The notes beneath the pieces were generated by a model. That model made no database searches and was not told the DNA's origin. It worked only from the letters and a program-made list of their open reading frames with translations. The translations under genes were made by a program, and so were the position numbers. Source: Oscillospiraceae bacterium (GTDB lineage Bacteria > Bacillota > Clostridia > Oscillospirales > Oscillospiraceae). From it: a stretch of DNA of 64,000 nt. Within the stretch, counting starts at the first letter, position 1, and each line of letters begins with the position of its first letter. Where the stretch lies: assembly GCA_020025295.1 (NCBI GenBank), contig JAHHSJ010000004.1, positions 1-64,000 on the forward strand, read 5' to 3'. Shown piece by piece: positions 53,407 through 62,610 of the stretch.

Positions 53407-54369
53407 TTACTGGAACAGAGGGGAGACGGAAGTCTCGTTGAAGATGCGGCTGATGGCCTCGGCAAAGACGTCGGCCACGTTCACATACTTGATCTTCTCG
53501 CAGGCGAGGGCAGCCTCGTTGGCGGGAATGGTGTTCAGGAAGAACACCTCGTTGATGCAGCTCTTGGCGATGCGCTCCACAGCGGGGCCGGAGAGGACAC
53601 CGTGAGAAGCAGCGGCGACAACATCCTTTGCACCACCGATGGAGACCAGAGCCTCAGCGGCGTGGCAGAGGGATCCGCCGGTATCCACCATGTCGTCCAG
53701 CAGGATGACGTGCTTGCCCTCAACATTACCGATGATGTTCATGACCTCGGAGGAGTTGGCCTTCTGGCGGCGCTTATCCACGATTGCCATGGGGACATGG
53801 AGCTTCTGAGCGAAGGCACGGACACGGGCCACGCTGCCCACGTCGGGGGAGACGACCATCACATCGTCCATCACATCGGCGAACTTGTTGGTGAAGTAGT
53901 CCACGAACAGGGGAGCGCCCAGCAGGTTATCCACGGGGATGTCGAAGAAGCCCTGAATCTGGTTGGCGTGCAGGTCCATGGTCAGGACACGGTCAGCGCC
54001 GGCCTGAGTGATCAGGTTAGCGACCAGCTTAGCGGAGATGGGATCACGGGGCTTGGTCTTGCGGTCCTGACGAGCATAGCCGAAGTAGGGGATCACAGCG
54101 GTGATACGGCCGGCAGAGGCGCGCTTCAGGGCGTCGATCATGATCAGCAGATCCATCAGGTTGTCGTTGACGGGGATGCAGGTGGACTGGATGACGAACA
54201 CATCGCTGCCACGGACGGTCTCGTAGATGGAGACAGAGCTCTCACCGTCGGAGAAGGTCTTGACCTCGGAGCTGCCCAGAGGCAGACCCAGCTTTTCGCA
54301 GATCGCCTGAGCCAGTTCGGGGTTGGAGTTGCCACAGAAGATTTTAATGTCTTTGCCGTGGGAAATCAT
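53407..54369 (-). CDS. prs: Ribose-phosphate pyrophosphokinase
   Basis: The 320-residue enzyme makes PRPP from ribose-5-phosphate and ATP. It shows F-S-D-G-E near 40, F-V-I-Q-S-T, Y-F-G-Y-A-R-Q-D-R-K (flexible loop), M-D-L-H-A-N-Q-I-Q-G-F-F and the PRPP loop V-I-L-L-D-D-M-V-D-T-G-G-S. It lies 84 bp after the glmU-like gene, with a short GC hairpin (54423-54437) between them but no U tract, so co-transcription is likely. AAAGAAGGA precedes the ATG. Confidence 0.96.
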   Translation of the reverse strand: MISHGKDIKIFCGNSNPELAQAICEKLGLPLGSSEVKTFSDGESSVSIYETVRGSDVFVIQSTCIPVNDNLMDLLIMIDALKRASAGRITAVIPYFGYARQDRKTKPRDPISAKLVANLITQAGADRVLTMDLHANQIQGFFDIPVDNLLGAPLFVDYFTNKFADVMDDVMVVSPDVGSVARVRAFAQKLHVPMAIVDKRRQKANSSEVMNIIGNVEGKHVILLDDMVDTGGSLCHAAEALVSIGGAKDVVAAASHGVLSGPAVERIAKSCINEVFFLNTIPANEAALACEKIKYVNVADVFAEAISRIFNETSVSPLFQ

Positions 54370-54453
54370 GGTGATAATCCTTCTTTCTCAGTAAATACAG
54401 TAATTGTTTCTATCTATCACAGCGGCTTCCGGCCGCTAAGACGCAAAGGGAAA

Positions 54454-55629
54454 TCAGTTCTTTTTCTTTTTGGCCCGGTGGCGCTGAACCCAGCCCTCCA
54501 CATGGACCTGACGGGCACGGGCGATGGCCAGTGTGTCGGCGGGCACGGTGTCGGTGATGGTGCTGCCGGCGGCGGTGTACGCCCCGTTCTCCAGCGTGAC
54601 CGGAGCCACCAGACTGGAATTACAGCCCACAAACACATCGTCGCCCACGGTGGTGCGGCTTTTGACATTGCCGTCGTAGTTGCAGGTGATGCTGCCGCAG
54701 CCGAAGTTGCAGCGCTTGCCCACATCGCTGTCGCCCACATAGATGAGGTGAGGCAGCTTGGTGCCCTCGCCGATGACGGCGTTCTTGACTTCCACGAAGT
54801 CACCCACCTTGCAGCCGTCTGCCACCCGGGTGCCGGGACGGACATAGGCAAAGGGGCCGATATTGACATGACAGCCGAATTCGGCTTCGTTGAGCTGGCT
54901 GGAATTGACCACACAGCCCTCTCCCAGCGTGCAGTCCCGAATCATCGTGTCGGGGCCGATCTCGCAGTTGGGGCCGATGTGGGTGTTGCCGCGCAGAACG
55001 ACATTGGGCAGCAGCACCGTGCCAGGCGCCACCGTGACGGTGGGGTCCAGATAGATGCTCTGGGGGTCAAAGACCCGCACACCCTGCTGGCTGAGCAGCT
55101 CCGCACGCTCCAGCCGACCCAGATACTGGGCGGAATCAAAGCTGGCGGAATCGGACAGGGGAATAGCGAAGGGAGATTCGTCCATCAGAGGGGCAAACTC
55201 CTCGCCCTGCTCCAGATCGGCACAGCCGTGGATTGCGTGGGCAGGGATACGGTATACGCCGATGGGTTCGTCCTCCTGAGGGAGAACGGGCAGCTGAGTC
55301 AGCAGTGCCGCACCGGCCACACTGAGCCACACCGGCTCGGTGATGGAAATGACATCGTCCTCACCCTCAGCGGCAAAGGCAGCCACAGCCGCATCCACGC
55401 CGGGATCGTCCAGACAGCAGACCTTGGTTCCCTCCGGGAAGCAGGCGGCAGCCTCAGCAAGGCAGTCCTTCCGGGTGAGCAAGAAAAAACGCTCCACACC
55501 GGCTTCCTGCAGTGCGCGAACCAGCCATGCGGCGGCCGGGGAAAAGAGCAGGGGACGAAGCAAGAGCGGTAAGGAATCAGCATGATCGTCAGAAGGGGCG
55601 ATCCGTATAATAGCACGGGAAGAAGTCAC
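54454..55629 (-). CDS. glmU: GlmU-like protein: intact acetyltransferase half, degenerate pyrophosphorylase half
   Basis: The protein has about 391 residues, against about 455 for full GlmU. The C-terminal left-handed beta-helix (about 165-391) is intact, with [12 protein letters not shown] (family catalytic His), [13 protein letters not shown] and A-A-G-S-T-I. It should make GlcNAc-1-phosphate from GlcN-1-phosphate. The N-terminal half keeps length and some fold hints ([10 protein letters not shown]). It lacks the L-A-A-G-x-G-T-R-M nucleotide signature and other UTP-binding residues, so uridylyl transfer is doubtful. GTG 55629 is preferred (GGAAAGG 10 nt upstream); a GTG at 55638 is too close to that site. 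It is grouped with prs and pth. Confidence 0.8.
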   Translation of the reverse strand: MTSSRAIIRIAPSDDHADSLPLLLRPLLFSPAAAWLVRALQEAGVERFFLLTRKDCLAEAAACFPEGTKVCCLDDPGVDAAVAAFAAEGEDDVISITEPVWLSVAGAALLTQLPVLPQEDEPIGVYRIPAHAIHGCADLEQGEEFAPLMDESPFAIPLSDSASFDSAQYLGRLERAELLSQQGVRVFDPQSIYLDPTVTVAPGTVLLPNVVLRGNTHIGPNCEIGPDTMIRDCTLGEGCVVNSSQLNEAEFGCHVNIGPFAYVRPGTRVADGCKVGDFVEVKNAVIGEGTKLPHLIYVGDSDVGKRCNFGCGSITCNYDGNVKSRTTVGDDVFVGCNSSLVAPVTLENGAYTAAGSTITDTVPADTLAIARARQVHVEGWVQRHRAKKKKN

Positions 55630-55871
55630 AAAGGTCACGCCTTTCCAATCAAGATTACATTCCTATGATATTATAACAGACCCAAACAGGAAAAGCATTA
55701 AAAAAGATAAATTTTTTGATGTTTGGAGAAGTTGACGATTCCCACCGACTTCAATCGGATATTTTTGAAAAAATAATGAGAAAAAGCGAAATATTTTTGG
55801 AAAAAAGAAGAAAAAAGACAAACGGAAACCGCCGGCGGACCGCTTTGGCGGTCGGTCGGCGGTTGGGAGGC

Positions 55872-56144
55872 TTACAAAAAGCAAATGACGCTCCAAATCA
55901 AGCTGGCGCACAGGGCACCCAGAGCAGTCCATTTCACGGGGGAGGGAATGCGCTCCCGAGGGGAGGGAGCCTTCACCCGGCGGAGATACCCGGCGGCAAC
56001 CTGCCGTGCCTCGGAGAGCACCTGCTCGTCGGTGACGCCCTCCTGATGGAGCACATCCTCCCGCAGAAAAAAGACAGCCTGTTCAAAAAAACGCGGGTCG
56101 GGGGCACGCACCACGATCACCCGTTTGGAGATCCCTTTCACCAT
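55872..56144 (-). CDS. Small unknown protein with a C-terminal membrane helix
   Basis: The 90-residue protein begins with V-K-G-I-S-K-R-V-I-V-V-R-A-P-D-P-R-F-F and E-Q-A-V-F-F-L-R-E-D, followed by a helical middle. One hydrophobic segment closes it (about 70-89), so it looks tail-anchored. I recognise similar short proteins near division and sporulation genes of Clostridia, but know no function. It lies 63 bp downstream of spoIIE on the same strand. Codon use is like its neighbours. The A/T-rich gap to the glmU-like gene (55639-55871) holds nothing I can name. Confidence 0.7.
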   Translation of the reverse strand: MVKGISKRVIVVRAPDPRFFEQAVFFLREDVLHQEGVTDEQVLSEARQVAAGYLRRVKAPSPRERIPSPVKWTALGALCASLIWSVICFL

Positions 56145-56207
56145 AGGAAACCACTTCCTTTCCGAACACAGTATGCGCCTGAAACGGGTGAATTATAACC
56201 GTCTGCG

Positions 56208-58328
56208 TCAAACGGCGGTGATGCCCGGTGCCCCAATGCACAAAACAATGGCGGTTCGGTCGTCGGAGACGGCCTCTTCCGCCCCCAGCAGGGTGGCAGC
56301 CAGCTCCCGGGGAGAGTCTCCGTGCCAGTGGCGAATGGCGTCCCGGATGGCGGCGTCGTCGCTGCCGTCGGTGACTCCGTCGCTGACCAGCACCGCCAAA
56401 TCCCCCGGCCGCAGGCGGAACCGGGTGAGGTCTGGGGTCGGGTCGGTGTTCAGACCGGCGGGCAGTGTGCCGGAGGTGAACCGGCTCACCACACCGTCCC
56501 GGCGGAGGTAGGTGGGGGCGGCGCCCAGCTTGTACAGGCAGCCCTCGCCGCTTTGCAGATCTATCCGCAGCAGGTCAATGGTGGTAAAGGTGCCCGAGCT
56601 TTCCCAGCGCAGGGCCAGGGCTCCGGCTACGGTGGAGAGGGAGACCTCCGGGGAAATTCCGGCGGAGAGGAACTGCTCCAGCAGGTGATAGGCAAACCGG
56701 CTGTCCCGGGCGGCGTCCGGGCCGGTGCCCATGCCGTCGCACAGCACCACCCAGAGGGCGTCATCCCCGTCCCGGAACCAGCCTCCGGCGTCCCCGCTGA
56801 CGCTCTGCCCCGGCCGCTTTCCGGCAGCCACTCCGGCAAGGGCGGTGAGCGAGGGCGTCGATACGGCGGCGACCGCTTTCGGCTCCAGCGACAGGGCGCA
56901 ATCCCCCAGCAGATGCCCCATCCCCTCGTACTGACGGCACCGGGCGGAGCGGGAGTCCTTCAGCCGCAGCTGATAGCGCTGCCGGGTCCGGGCGGCGGCG
57001 TACTGCTCGTTGACCTCGTTGACCAGCTCGTTGATCCGGGCGCACCGGGCGGCAAATTCCGTGGGGTAGTCCCCGGGGTCACTCCGTCCCCGGCGCACCA
57101 TGGCGTCCATAGCCGGCTGAAGCTGGGCACGCATCCCGGCCTTGTCCCGTTTCCAGCAGGCTGAGCCGAAGGCACAGCCCCGGCAGACCCGCTGGGAGGC
57201 ACGGAGATAGAGGGGGAAGGGGTCGATGCTTGGCTCTTCAGAGGTGTCCAGATCGGCGGACAGCTGCTGATAGAGCCGGTGGAATGCGTCAGCCTGTCCC
57301 CGAAGCCGCTGCTGAATGGAAGCGATGGCGGCGGAAGGGATGCTCCCGGAGGGCTGGGTTGGCTTTGACGGGGGAGCGGAGGACTTCAAATGCTTCGGCA
57401 TCCGCCCTTCCAGCCGATCCAGCAGCGAAGTGGGGAGGGATATATACAGTCCGCAGCCCAGCAGACCGTCCAGCAGCGGGGTGAGCGATCCGGACACGGA
57501 GAAATTCCATAGGGACACGGCGGTGTAGCCGACAAAAAACAGCCCCAGCCGGGTGTGGCGATGATTTTTGCCGCAGCGTCCGGACAAAAGGCTGCCCATG
57601 GCAAGGGATGCACCGCAGCCGCAGCCGCCCCCGGCAGACAGATCGAGAAACAGCCCCAGTCCCAGCGGAGCCCCCACCGAAGCTGCCCCCGGCAGCACGC
57701 CGCTGAGCCAGATGGCTGCGGTGCAGGCGGCGATCCGACCAAGTCCGATGCCGAAGGGCAGAGGGATTCGTTCCAGTGCAATCAGCACGCCTCCGGCGAG
57801 GGTGAGCCAGGAAAGGCCCAGCAGCAGCGGAGCGTCCTCCTCTCTGGCCTGCACGGCGAAGAGCCGTCCGGTGACAAAGACCAGCAGCAGCTCGGAACAG
57901 TAGCAGATCACTCGGGTGGGGGTCCAGCCCTCCTCCGCCAGATACACAAACCCGGTGAGTCCGGCCATAAGGGCGGCACTGAAGGGCATAAAGTATCGGG
58001 TGGCGAAAATCCGCAGGTCATAAAAGGCAAAGGCCACGGCGTAGACCAGAATGGCGGTGGCAAGGTAGCGGAAGGCGTCGGGCAGGGGCTTTGAGATGAG
58101 AAAGCCCAGACCGCAGCCAATCAGCGAGAAGAAGCCGCCGGCTCCGGCGCCTGCGGCGGAGAGGTAGCCCAGCGCAAAGGGGGAGTATCCCCCTAAAATC
58201 TCTCCGGCTGCCAGTGCCGCCGAGAGAAAGAACCGCACCGCACACTCTCCGGCCAGCTCCAGCCAAGGCTGCTGCAAGACCAGCGCACCCCGGGACCCGG
58301 GTGGTCTGGGATGCTGTTTTGTTTCCAT
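56208..58328 (-). CDS. spoIIE: Stage II sporulation protein E (PP2C phosphatase)
   Basis: The 706-residue protein has about 10 membrane helices in the first 300 residues. A central region contains a cysteine group C-R-G-C-A-F-G-S-A-C-W, and a C-terminal PPM/PP2C domain lies at about 490-700 (L-C-D-G-M-G-T-G, L-V-S-D-G-V-T-D-G). SpoIIE dephosphorylates the anti-anti-sigma factor SpoIIAA to release sigma-F in the forespore and works at the polar septum. Its presence with spoIIP shows descent from, and probably retention of, endospore formation. AAGGAGG precedes ATG 58328. It is divergent from dusB. Confidence 0.94.
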   Translation of the reverse strand: METKQHPRPPGSRGALVLQQPWLELAGECAVRFFLSAALAAGEILGGYSPFALGYLSAAGAGAGGFFSLIGCGLGFLISKPLPDAFRYLATAILVYAVAFAFYDLRIFATRYFMPFSAALMAGLTGFVYLAEEGWTPTRVICYCSELLLVFVTGRLFAVQAREEDAPLLLGLSWLTLAGGVLIALERIPLPFGIGLGRIAACTAAIWLSGVLPGAASVGAPLGLGLFLDLSAGGGCGCGASLAMGSLLSGRCGKNHRHTRLGLFFVGYTAVSLWNFSVSGSLTPLLDGLLGCGLYISLPTSLLDRLEGRMPKHLKSSAPPSKPTQPSGSIPSAAIASIQQRLRGQADAFHRLYQQLSADLDTSEEPSIDPFPLYLRASQRVCRGCAFGSACWKRDKAGMRAQLQPAMDAMVRRGRSDPGDYPTEFAARCARINELVNEVNEQYAAARTRQRYQLRLKDSRSARCRQYEGMGHLLGDCALSLEPKAVAAVSTPSLTALAGVAAGKRPGQSVSGDAGGWFRDGDDALWVVLCDGMGTGPDAARDSRFAYHLLEQFLSAGISPEVSLSTVAGALALRWESSGTFTTIDLLRIDLQSGEGCLYKLGAAPTYLRRDGVVSRFTSGTLPAGLNTDPTPDLTRFRLRPGDLAVLVSDGVTDGSDDAAIRDAIRHWHGDSPRELAATLLGAEEAVSDDRTAIVLCIGAPGITAV

Positions 58329-58429
58329 ATTGTTTCCTCCTTCGTATGGGAATGTATCCCCAGTATAGGAGGGAAGGAGCGCAGAAGGGGTCGGGAAATA
58401 TAAAGATAGACCCAGTTTCGGGACAATAC

Positions 58430-58458
58430 TTGAGCGGAGACGGAAAAAATGATAAAAT
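58430..58458 (+). promoter_or_regulatory. Sigma-A promoter for dusB and downstream genes
   Basis: TTGAGC (58430-58435), a 17-bp spacer and TAAAAT (58453-58458), 34 bp upstream of ATG 58493. Confidence 0.75.
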
Positions 58459-58492
58459 ACTTTGAAATTCTCGTATCTTCGGAGGAACCGCT

Positions 58493-59470
58493 ATGCAAAT
58501 CGGCAATGTTCATATCGAATCCAAACTGGCCTTGGCTCCTATGGCAGGGGTGACGGATCTGGCGTTCCGCACCATCTGCCGGGAACAGGGGGCCGGCTAT
58601 ACCTATACCGAAATGGTGAGCGCCAAGGCGCTCTGCTTTCAGGACAGCAAGACCATTCAAATCATGGAGCTGGGCGAGGGAGAGCACCCGGTAGCGGTGC
58701 AGATTTTCGGCAGCGACCCGGAGTGTATGGCTATGGCGTCGGAAAAGGTGGTGCGTCTGGTGAATCCGGACATCATCGACATCAATATGGGCTGCCCGGT
58801 GCCGAAGGTCGCCACCCACGGCGACGGCAGCGGTCTGATGCGGACTCCGGAGCTTGCTGCGGACATCGTCCGTCGGGTGAAGGCCGCCTGCGGCAAGCCG
58901 GTGACGGTGAAAATCCGCAAGGGCTGGGACAAGGGCTGTGTCAACGCCGTGGAGTTTGCTCAGGCCATGGAGGCCGCCGGAGCGGATGCCATCGCTGTCC
59001 ACGGCCGCACCCGGACGCAGATGTATGCCGGTAAGGCGGATTGGGACATCATCCGTCGGGTGAAGCAGACGGTTTCCATCCCGGTGATCGCCAACGGCGA
59101 TGTGGCCTGCGGTGAGGACGCCGCCCACATCCTCCACTATACCGGCTGCGATATGGCTATGATTGGCCGTGCCACCTTCGGAAATCCTTGGATTTTCCGT
59201 CAGGCCGCCGCCGCCATCGCCGGGGAACCCATTCCGCCCCTGCCGTCGCTGGAGGAGCGGTGCGACACCGCCGTGCGGCAGTTTGAGCTGGCACGGGAGC
59301 AGAAGGGGGAGAAGATCGCCTGTTTGGAGGCCAGAAAGCACTACGCATGGTACCTCAAGGGCATTCCCCACACCGCCTACTGGAAGAGTGAAATCTGCAA
59401 GATTCAGTCCATGGAGGACATTTACCGGGTGACCCGGGGCATTAAAAACGACTTGGGCGAAGGAAAGTAA
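58493..59470 (+). CDS. dusB: tRNA-dihydrouridine synthase DusB
   Basis: The 325-residue FMN enzyme reduces specific uridines of tRNA. Visible are the TIM-barrel start [17 protein letters not shown], the catalytic Cys in [20 protein letters not shown] and [19 protein letters not shown] precedes the ATG. The sigma factor gene follows after 26 nt, so they probably share a transcript. Confidence 0.95.
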   Translation: MQIGNVHIESKLALAPMAGVTDLAFRTICREQGAGYTYTEMVSAKALCFQDSKTIQIMELGEGEHPVAVQIFGSDPECMAMASEKVVRLVNPDIIDINMGCPVPKVATHGDGSGLMRTPELAADIVRRVKAACGKPVTVKIRKGWDKGCVNAVEFAQAMEAAGADAIAVHGRTRTQMYAGKADWDIIRRVKQTVSIPVIANGDVACGEDAAHILHYTGCDMAMIGRATFGNPWIFRQAAAAIAGEPIPPLPSLEERCDTAVRQFELAREQKGEKIACLEARKHYAWYLKGIPHTAYWKSEICKIQSMEDIYRVTRGIKNDLGEGK

Positions 59471-59496
59471 CCAGACCGAACAAAGGGGGGAGCAGG

Positions 59497-60123
59497 ATGT
59501 ATACCGCAGACCGCACCGAAGAGCAGGTGCTGGTGATGCGTGCCCAGCGGGGTGAGCAGGACGCCTTCCGTATCCTTGTGGAGCGGTATCAGCAGTATGT
59601 CTACGCACTGGCGCTGCGGATGCTCGCCTCGCCGGAGGATGCGGAGGATGCGGCGCAGGAGGCCTTCCTCTCCGCATGGCGCGGCCTGCCTAACTTCCGC
59701 ATGGATGCCAAGTTTTCCACTTGGCTCTATCGGCTCACCGTCAATGCCGCCACTGACCTGCTCCGCAAGCGAAAAAAGACCCAAGGGCAGGTCAGCATGG
59801 AGGAGGAGCCGGTGGCAGCGACTACCGCAGACCCCGCCCCCACCCCGGAAGAAGCGGCAGAGCAGCAGGAGCGGAACGCAGCCTTACAGCAGGCGGTCAT
59901 GCTCCTTTCCGAGCAGCATCGGACCATTCTGCTGCTCCGGGAGGTGAACGGGCTGGACTATGGGGAGATCGGAGCAGTACTCAAGCTGTCTCCCGGCACG
60001 GTTCGGTCCCGCCTGGCCCGGGCAAGACGGGAACTTGCAAAAAAACTTCGGGAACAGGGGAACTATTTCGGAGAAAGTCCGTCCAAGAAAGAAAAGGGAG
60101 GTGCGGGTCATGCCGGAATGTGA
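59497..60123 (+). CDS. ECF RNA polymerase sigma factor (SigW-like)
   Basis: The 208-residue protein has sigma region 2 (about 20-85: F-R-I-L-V-E-R-Y, then E-D-A-E-D-A-A-Q-E-A-F). A linker rich in Glu/Ala/Pro follows (about 95-130). Region 4 HTH is at about 135-190 (L-S-E-Q-H-R-T-I-L-L-L-R-E-V-N-G-L-D-Y-G-E-I, S-P-G-T-V-R-S-R-L-A-R-A-R). Its stop overlaps the anti-sigma start by 14 nt, the normal coupling of ECF pairs. The regulon is unknown. No sigma-specific autoregulatory promoter was identified. Confidence 0.93.
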   Translation: MYTADRTEEQVLVMRAQRGEQDAFRILVERYQQYVYALALRMLASPEDAEDAAQEAFLSAWRGLPNFRMDAKFSTWLYRLTVNAATDLLRKRKKTQGQVSMEEEPVAATTADPAPTPEEAAEQQERNAALQQAVMLLSEQHRTILLLREVNGLDYGEIGAVLKLSPGTVRSRLARARRELAKKLREQGNYFGESPSKKEKGGAGHAGM

Positions 60124-60802
60124 AGCCTATTGGGAGCGGATCAGCGCCTCACTGGATGACGCCCTCACCCCAGAGGAAGCGGCACGGCTGGAGGAACATC
60201 TCAGGCAGTGCCCGGAGTGCCGGGCGCTGGCAGAGCAGCTTCGGGCGGTGGAGCAGGACCTCGGGGAACTGCCCCCGGTGCCGGAGGGCTTTGCCGACCG
60301 GGTGATGGAAGGCGTGGCTCAGCAGGAGCAGGTGATTCCCTTCACCGACTGCACCCCCACGGAGTCGGAGACTGCCGCAAAGCACAAGCGCACTCCCGGC
60401 TGGCGCAAGCCCATGCTCCGCATCGGAGTGCTGGCGGCCTGCTGCGTGCTGGTCATCGGTGTGGGACGGTTCGTCCTTGGATCGATGCGCTGCGGCAGTG
60501 CAGCCACCGGCGCAGGAAACTGCATGGCAGACACCACAGACGCGGCGGCTCCCGCTGAGGATGCCGCCCCGGAGTCCGCAGAGTCTCAGGAGCGGCTCTG
60601 GTATCAGGGCAGCGAGTATCGGCCGACCGATACGGTACTGGAGGAACTCCCGGAGGGAGCAGTGCGGATGGGGCCGCTGGCGGAAACGGAGGAACCGGCT
60701 TCCGGTCTGGACGGGTGCGATGTGTATGCCGACCCGGAGCAGCCGGACACCGTTTATGTGGAAAACCCCGACGGAGGGTATTCCTGCTGGACGAAAGAAT
60801 AA
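60110..60802 (+). CDS. Membrane-bound anti-sigma factor with zinc-finger domain
   Basis: The 230-residue protein starts with a ZAS/zf-HC2-like domain (about 1-45: C4, then H29-x3-C33-x2-C36), which would hold the sigma factor. One membrane helix (about 103-122) follows, and then an acidic Ala/Glu-rich extracellular part (about 123-230) with scattered Cys. This is the usual layout for release by regulated proteolysis. The start overlaps the sigma gene by 14 nt. ATG 60110 has AAAGGGAGG upstream. Confidence 0.88.
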   Translation: MPECEAYWERISASLDDALTPEEAARLEEHLRQCPECRALAEQLRAVEQDLGELPPVPEGFADRVMEGVAQQEQVIPFTDCTPTESETAAKHKRTPGWRKPMLRIGVLAACCVLVIGVGRFVLGSMRCGSAATGAGNCMADTTDAAAPAEDAAPESAESQERLWYQGSEYRPTDTVLEELPEGAVRMGPLAETEEPASGLDGCDVYADPEQPDTVYVENPDGGYSCWTKE

Positions 60803-60832
60803 AGAAAAGAGAACGGAGCGCATCGGGATTCG

Positions 60833-61084
60833 ATGACTCGAATCAGCAGTGTTTCCCGGCAGTCTGCGCCTGAATATGGCGTTGGTATTGTCCAGCGTAT
60901 GTTGTCTGACGCCTACACCGAGGCAGCTCAGCTGACCATTGATCCGGCACCGGACACCCTGCTGCGGGTGTTCATGGCTTGGAAACCGCTGGAGCGTGCG
61001 GTGGATGTCCCGACCCAGACCCTCACAGCCCCGGAGCGTACCGGGTTCACGGTGGTGGAGTGGGGCGGCTGCCGGGTGAACTGA
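60833..61084 (+). CDS. Small unknown protein after the sigma/anti-sigma pair
   Basis: An 83-residue soluble protein I do not recognise. Codon use resembles neighbouring real genes, and it is followed directly by a terminator, both in favour of a real gene. Against it is the weak ribosome site (ACGGAG, about 15 nt upstream). No membrane segment or metal motif is seen. By position it would be the fourth gene of the dusB-sigma-anti-sigma transcript. Confidence 0.55.
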   Translation: MTRISSVSRQSAPEYGVGIVQRMLSDAYTEAAQLTIDPAPDTLLRVFMAWKPLERAVDVPTQTLTAPERTGFTVVEWGGCRVN

Positions 61085-61106
61085 AACGCCTAACTGAGAA
61101 TCGTAC

Positions 61107-61147
61107 AAAAAACCGGAGTGTGCCGAAGTTCGGCACACTCCGGTTTT
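61107..61147 (+). terminator. Intrinsic terminator of the dusB-sigma transcript
   Basis: A 13-bp perfect stem (61114-61126 with 61130-61142), 3-nt loop, extended by one more C-G pair, followed by TTTT and preceded by A6. Confidence 0.9.
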
Positions 61148-61206
61148 GCGTTTCCGACAGATACGGGGTCAGCGGAACAAGGTCCTGCCAGTGCGGCTCC
61201 CTCGCA

Positions 61207-61256
61207 TGACACAAAACAAAACGGGCGTGCAGAAGGTCAGTTTCTGCACGCCCGTT
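61207..61256 (-). terminator. Intrinsic terminator of ychF
   Basis: A 15-bp perfect stem (61220-61234 with 61242-61256). On the minus strand it is followed by TTGTTTTGTG, 11 bp after the ychF stop. Confidence 0.9.
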
Positions 61257-61267
61257 GCTGGATTCAA

Positions 61268-62395
61268 TTACACATTAAACAGGAACTCGATGATGTCGCC
61301 GTCCTTGACCACATACTCCTTGCCCTCGGAGCGGTACAGGCCACGGGCCTTTACCTCACTCATCTTGCCGCCGCACTCCATCAGCTCGTCGAAGTTGCAC
61401 ACGCCGGCACGGATGAAGCCGCGCTCGAAGTCGCTGTGAATCTTACCGGCAGCCTGAGGTGCCTTGGTGCCACGCTTGATGGTCCAGGCTCGGCACTCCT
61501 TCTTGCCGTCGGTCAGGAAGGAGATGAGGCCCAGCAGAGAGTAGCTGGCCTGAATGAGACGGTCCAGACCGGATTCGGCGATGCCCAGATCCTCCATGAA
61601 CATGGCACGATCCTCGGCGTCCAGCTCTGCCAGCTCTTCCTCGGTCTTAGCGCAGATGGGCAGCACCTGAGCGCCCTCCACCTCAGCACGGGCCTTCACG
61701 ATCTGGTAATAGGGGTTGGCCTCGGGGTCAGCCACGCCGTCGTCATCCATGTTGCAGGCGTAGATGATGGGCTTGGCGGACAGCAGACCCATTTCCTTCC
61801 GGGCCAAATTCTGGCTGTCATCGCTGTCATCAAACTCGAAGGTACGGGCGCTCTTGCCCTCACCCAGATGCTCGCACAGAGGCTCCAGCCAGCGCAGCTC
61901 GGCACCGGCGGCCTTGTTGCCGCTCTTTGCAGTCTTGGCGATGCGGGCGATGCGGTTCTGCACCATCTCCAGATCGGCCAGCACCAGCTCGGTGTCAATG
62001 CACTCGATGTCGCCATCGGGATCGACGGCCACGGGCTTGGTGGCGTCCTCCACCACATGGATGATGTTGTCATCGTCGAAGCAGCGAACCACATGGACGA
62101 TGGCGTCACACTCCCGGATGTGGCCCAGGAACTTGTTGCCCAGACCGGCGCCCTGGCTTGCGCCCTTCACCAGACCGGCGATGTCGACGAACTCCACCAC
62201 GGCAGGGGTGCGCTTGTCGGGGTTCCAGATCTCGCACAGCTGATCCAGACGGGCGTCCGGCACCGGCACGATGCCGCTGTTGGGCTCGATGGTGCAGAAG
62301 GGGTAGTTAGCCGCCTGAGCGTTCTTCGTGGAGGTGATTGCATTGAACAGGGTGCTCTTGCCCACATTGGGCAGACCCACAATACCTAATTTCAT
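61268..62395 (-). CDS. ychF: YchF/OLA1-type redox-regulated ATPase
   Basis: The 375-residue Obg-like P-loop protein binds the ribosome and prefers ATP. Seen are G-L-P-N-V-G-K-S-T (G1, 7-15), F-V-D-I-A-G-L-V-K-G-A (G3), a coiled-coil insert (about 125-190), C-N-M-D-D in place of the usual N-K-x-D G4 motif (the family's ATP-favouring variant), and a C-terminal TGS domain (about 280-375). It is monocistronic with its own promoter and terminator. Confidence 0.96.
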   Translation of the reverse strand: MKLGIVGLPNVGKSTLFNAITSTKNAQAANYPFCTIEPNSGIVPVPDARLDQLCEIWNPDKRTPAVVEFVDIAGLVKGASQGAGLGNKFLGHIRECDAIVHVVRCFDDDNIIHVVEDATKPVAVDPDGDIECIDTELVLADLEMVQNRIARIAKTAKSGNKAAGAELRWLEPLCEHLGEGKSARTFEFDDSDDSQNLARKEMGLLSAKPIIYACNMDDDGVADPEANPYYQIVKARAEVEGAQVLPICAKTEEELAELDAEDRAMFMEDLGIAESGLDRLIQASYSLLGLISFLTDGKKECRAWTIKRGTKAPQAAGKIHSDFERGFIRAGVCNFDELMECGGKMSEVKARGLYRSEGKEYVVKDGDIIEFLFNV

Positions 62396-62451
62396 ATCTA
62401 TTTACGCATCCTTTCGCCGCATTTGGGAAACGGCGTTATTTTTCAGCCTAT

Positions 62452-62480
62452 ATTATAGCGTGACCGTGAACGATTGGCAA
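62452..62480 (-). promoter_or_regulatory. Sigma-A promoter for ychF
   Basis: Minus strand TTGCCA (62480-62475), a 17-bp spacer and TATAAT (62457-62452), 57 bp upstream of ATG 62395. Confidence 0.85.
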
Positions 62481-62553
62481 TAGATTCGGCACATCTTCGC
62501 CGAAAACCGTCCCAAAGCCGGGAAACGCCGTCGGAACAGCGAGCAAAAATCCT

Positions 62554-62582
62554 GTCATGAACGGAAAAACGGCGCATAGGAT
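62554..62582 (+). promoter_or_regulatory. Candidate sigma-E (mother-cell) promoter of spoIIP
   Basis: GTCATGAA (62554-62561), a 13-bp spacer and CATAGGAT (62575-62582), close to the sigma-E pattern GTCATATT-N13-CATACAAT. In B. subtilis spoIIP belongs to the sigma-E regulon, which supports the reading. Confidence 0.45.
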
Positions 62583-62610
62583 AAAAAAGCAACCAATGGA
62601 GGTGAAGGAT

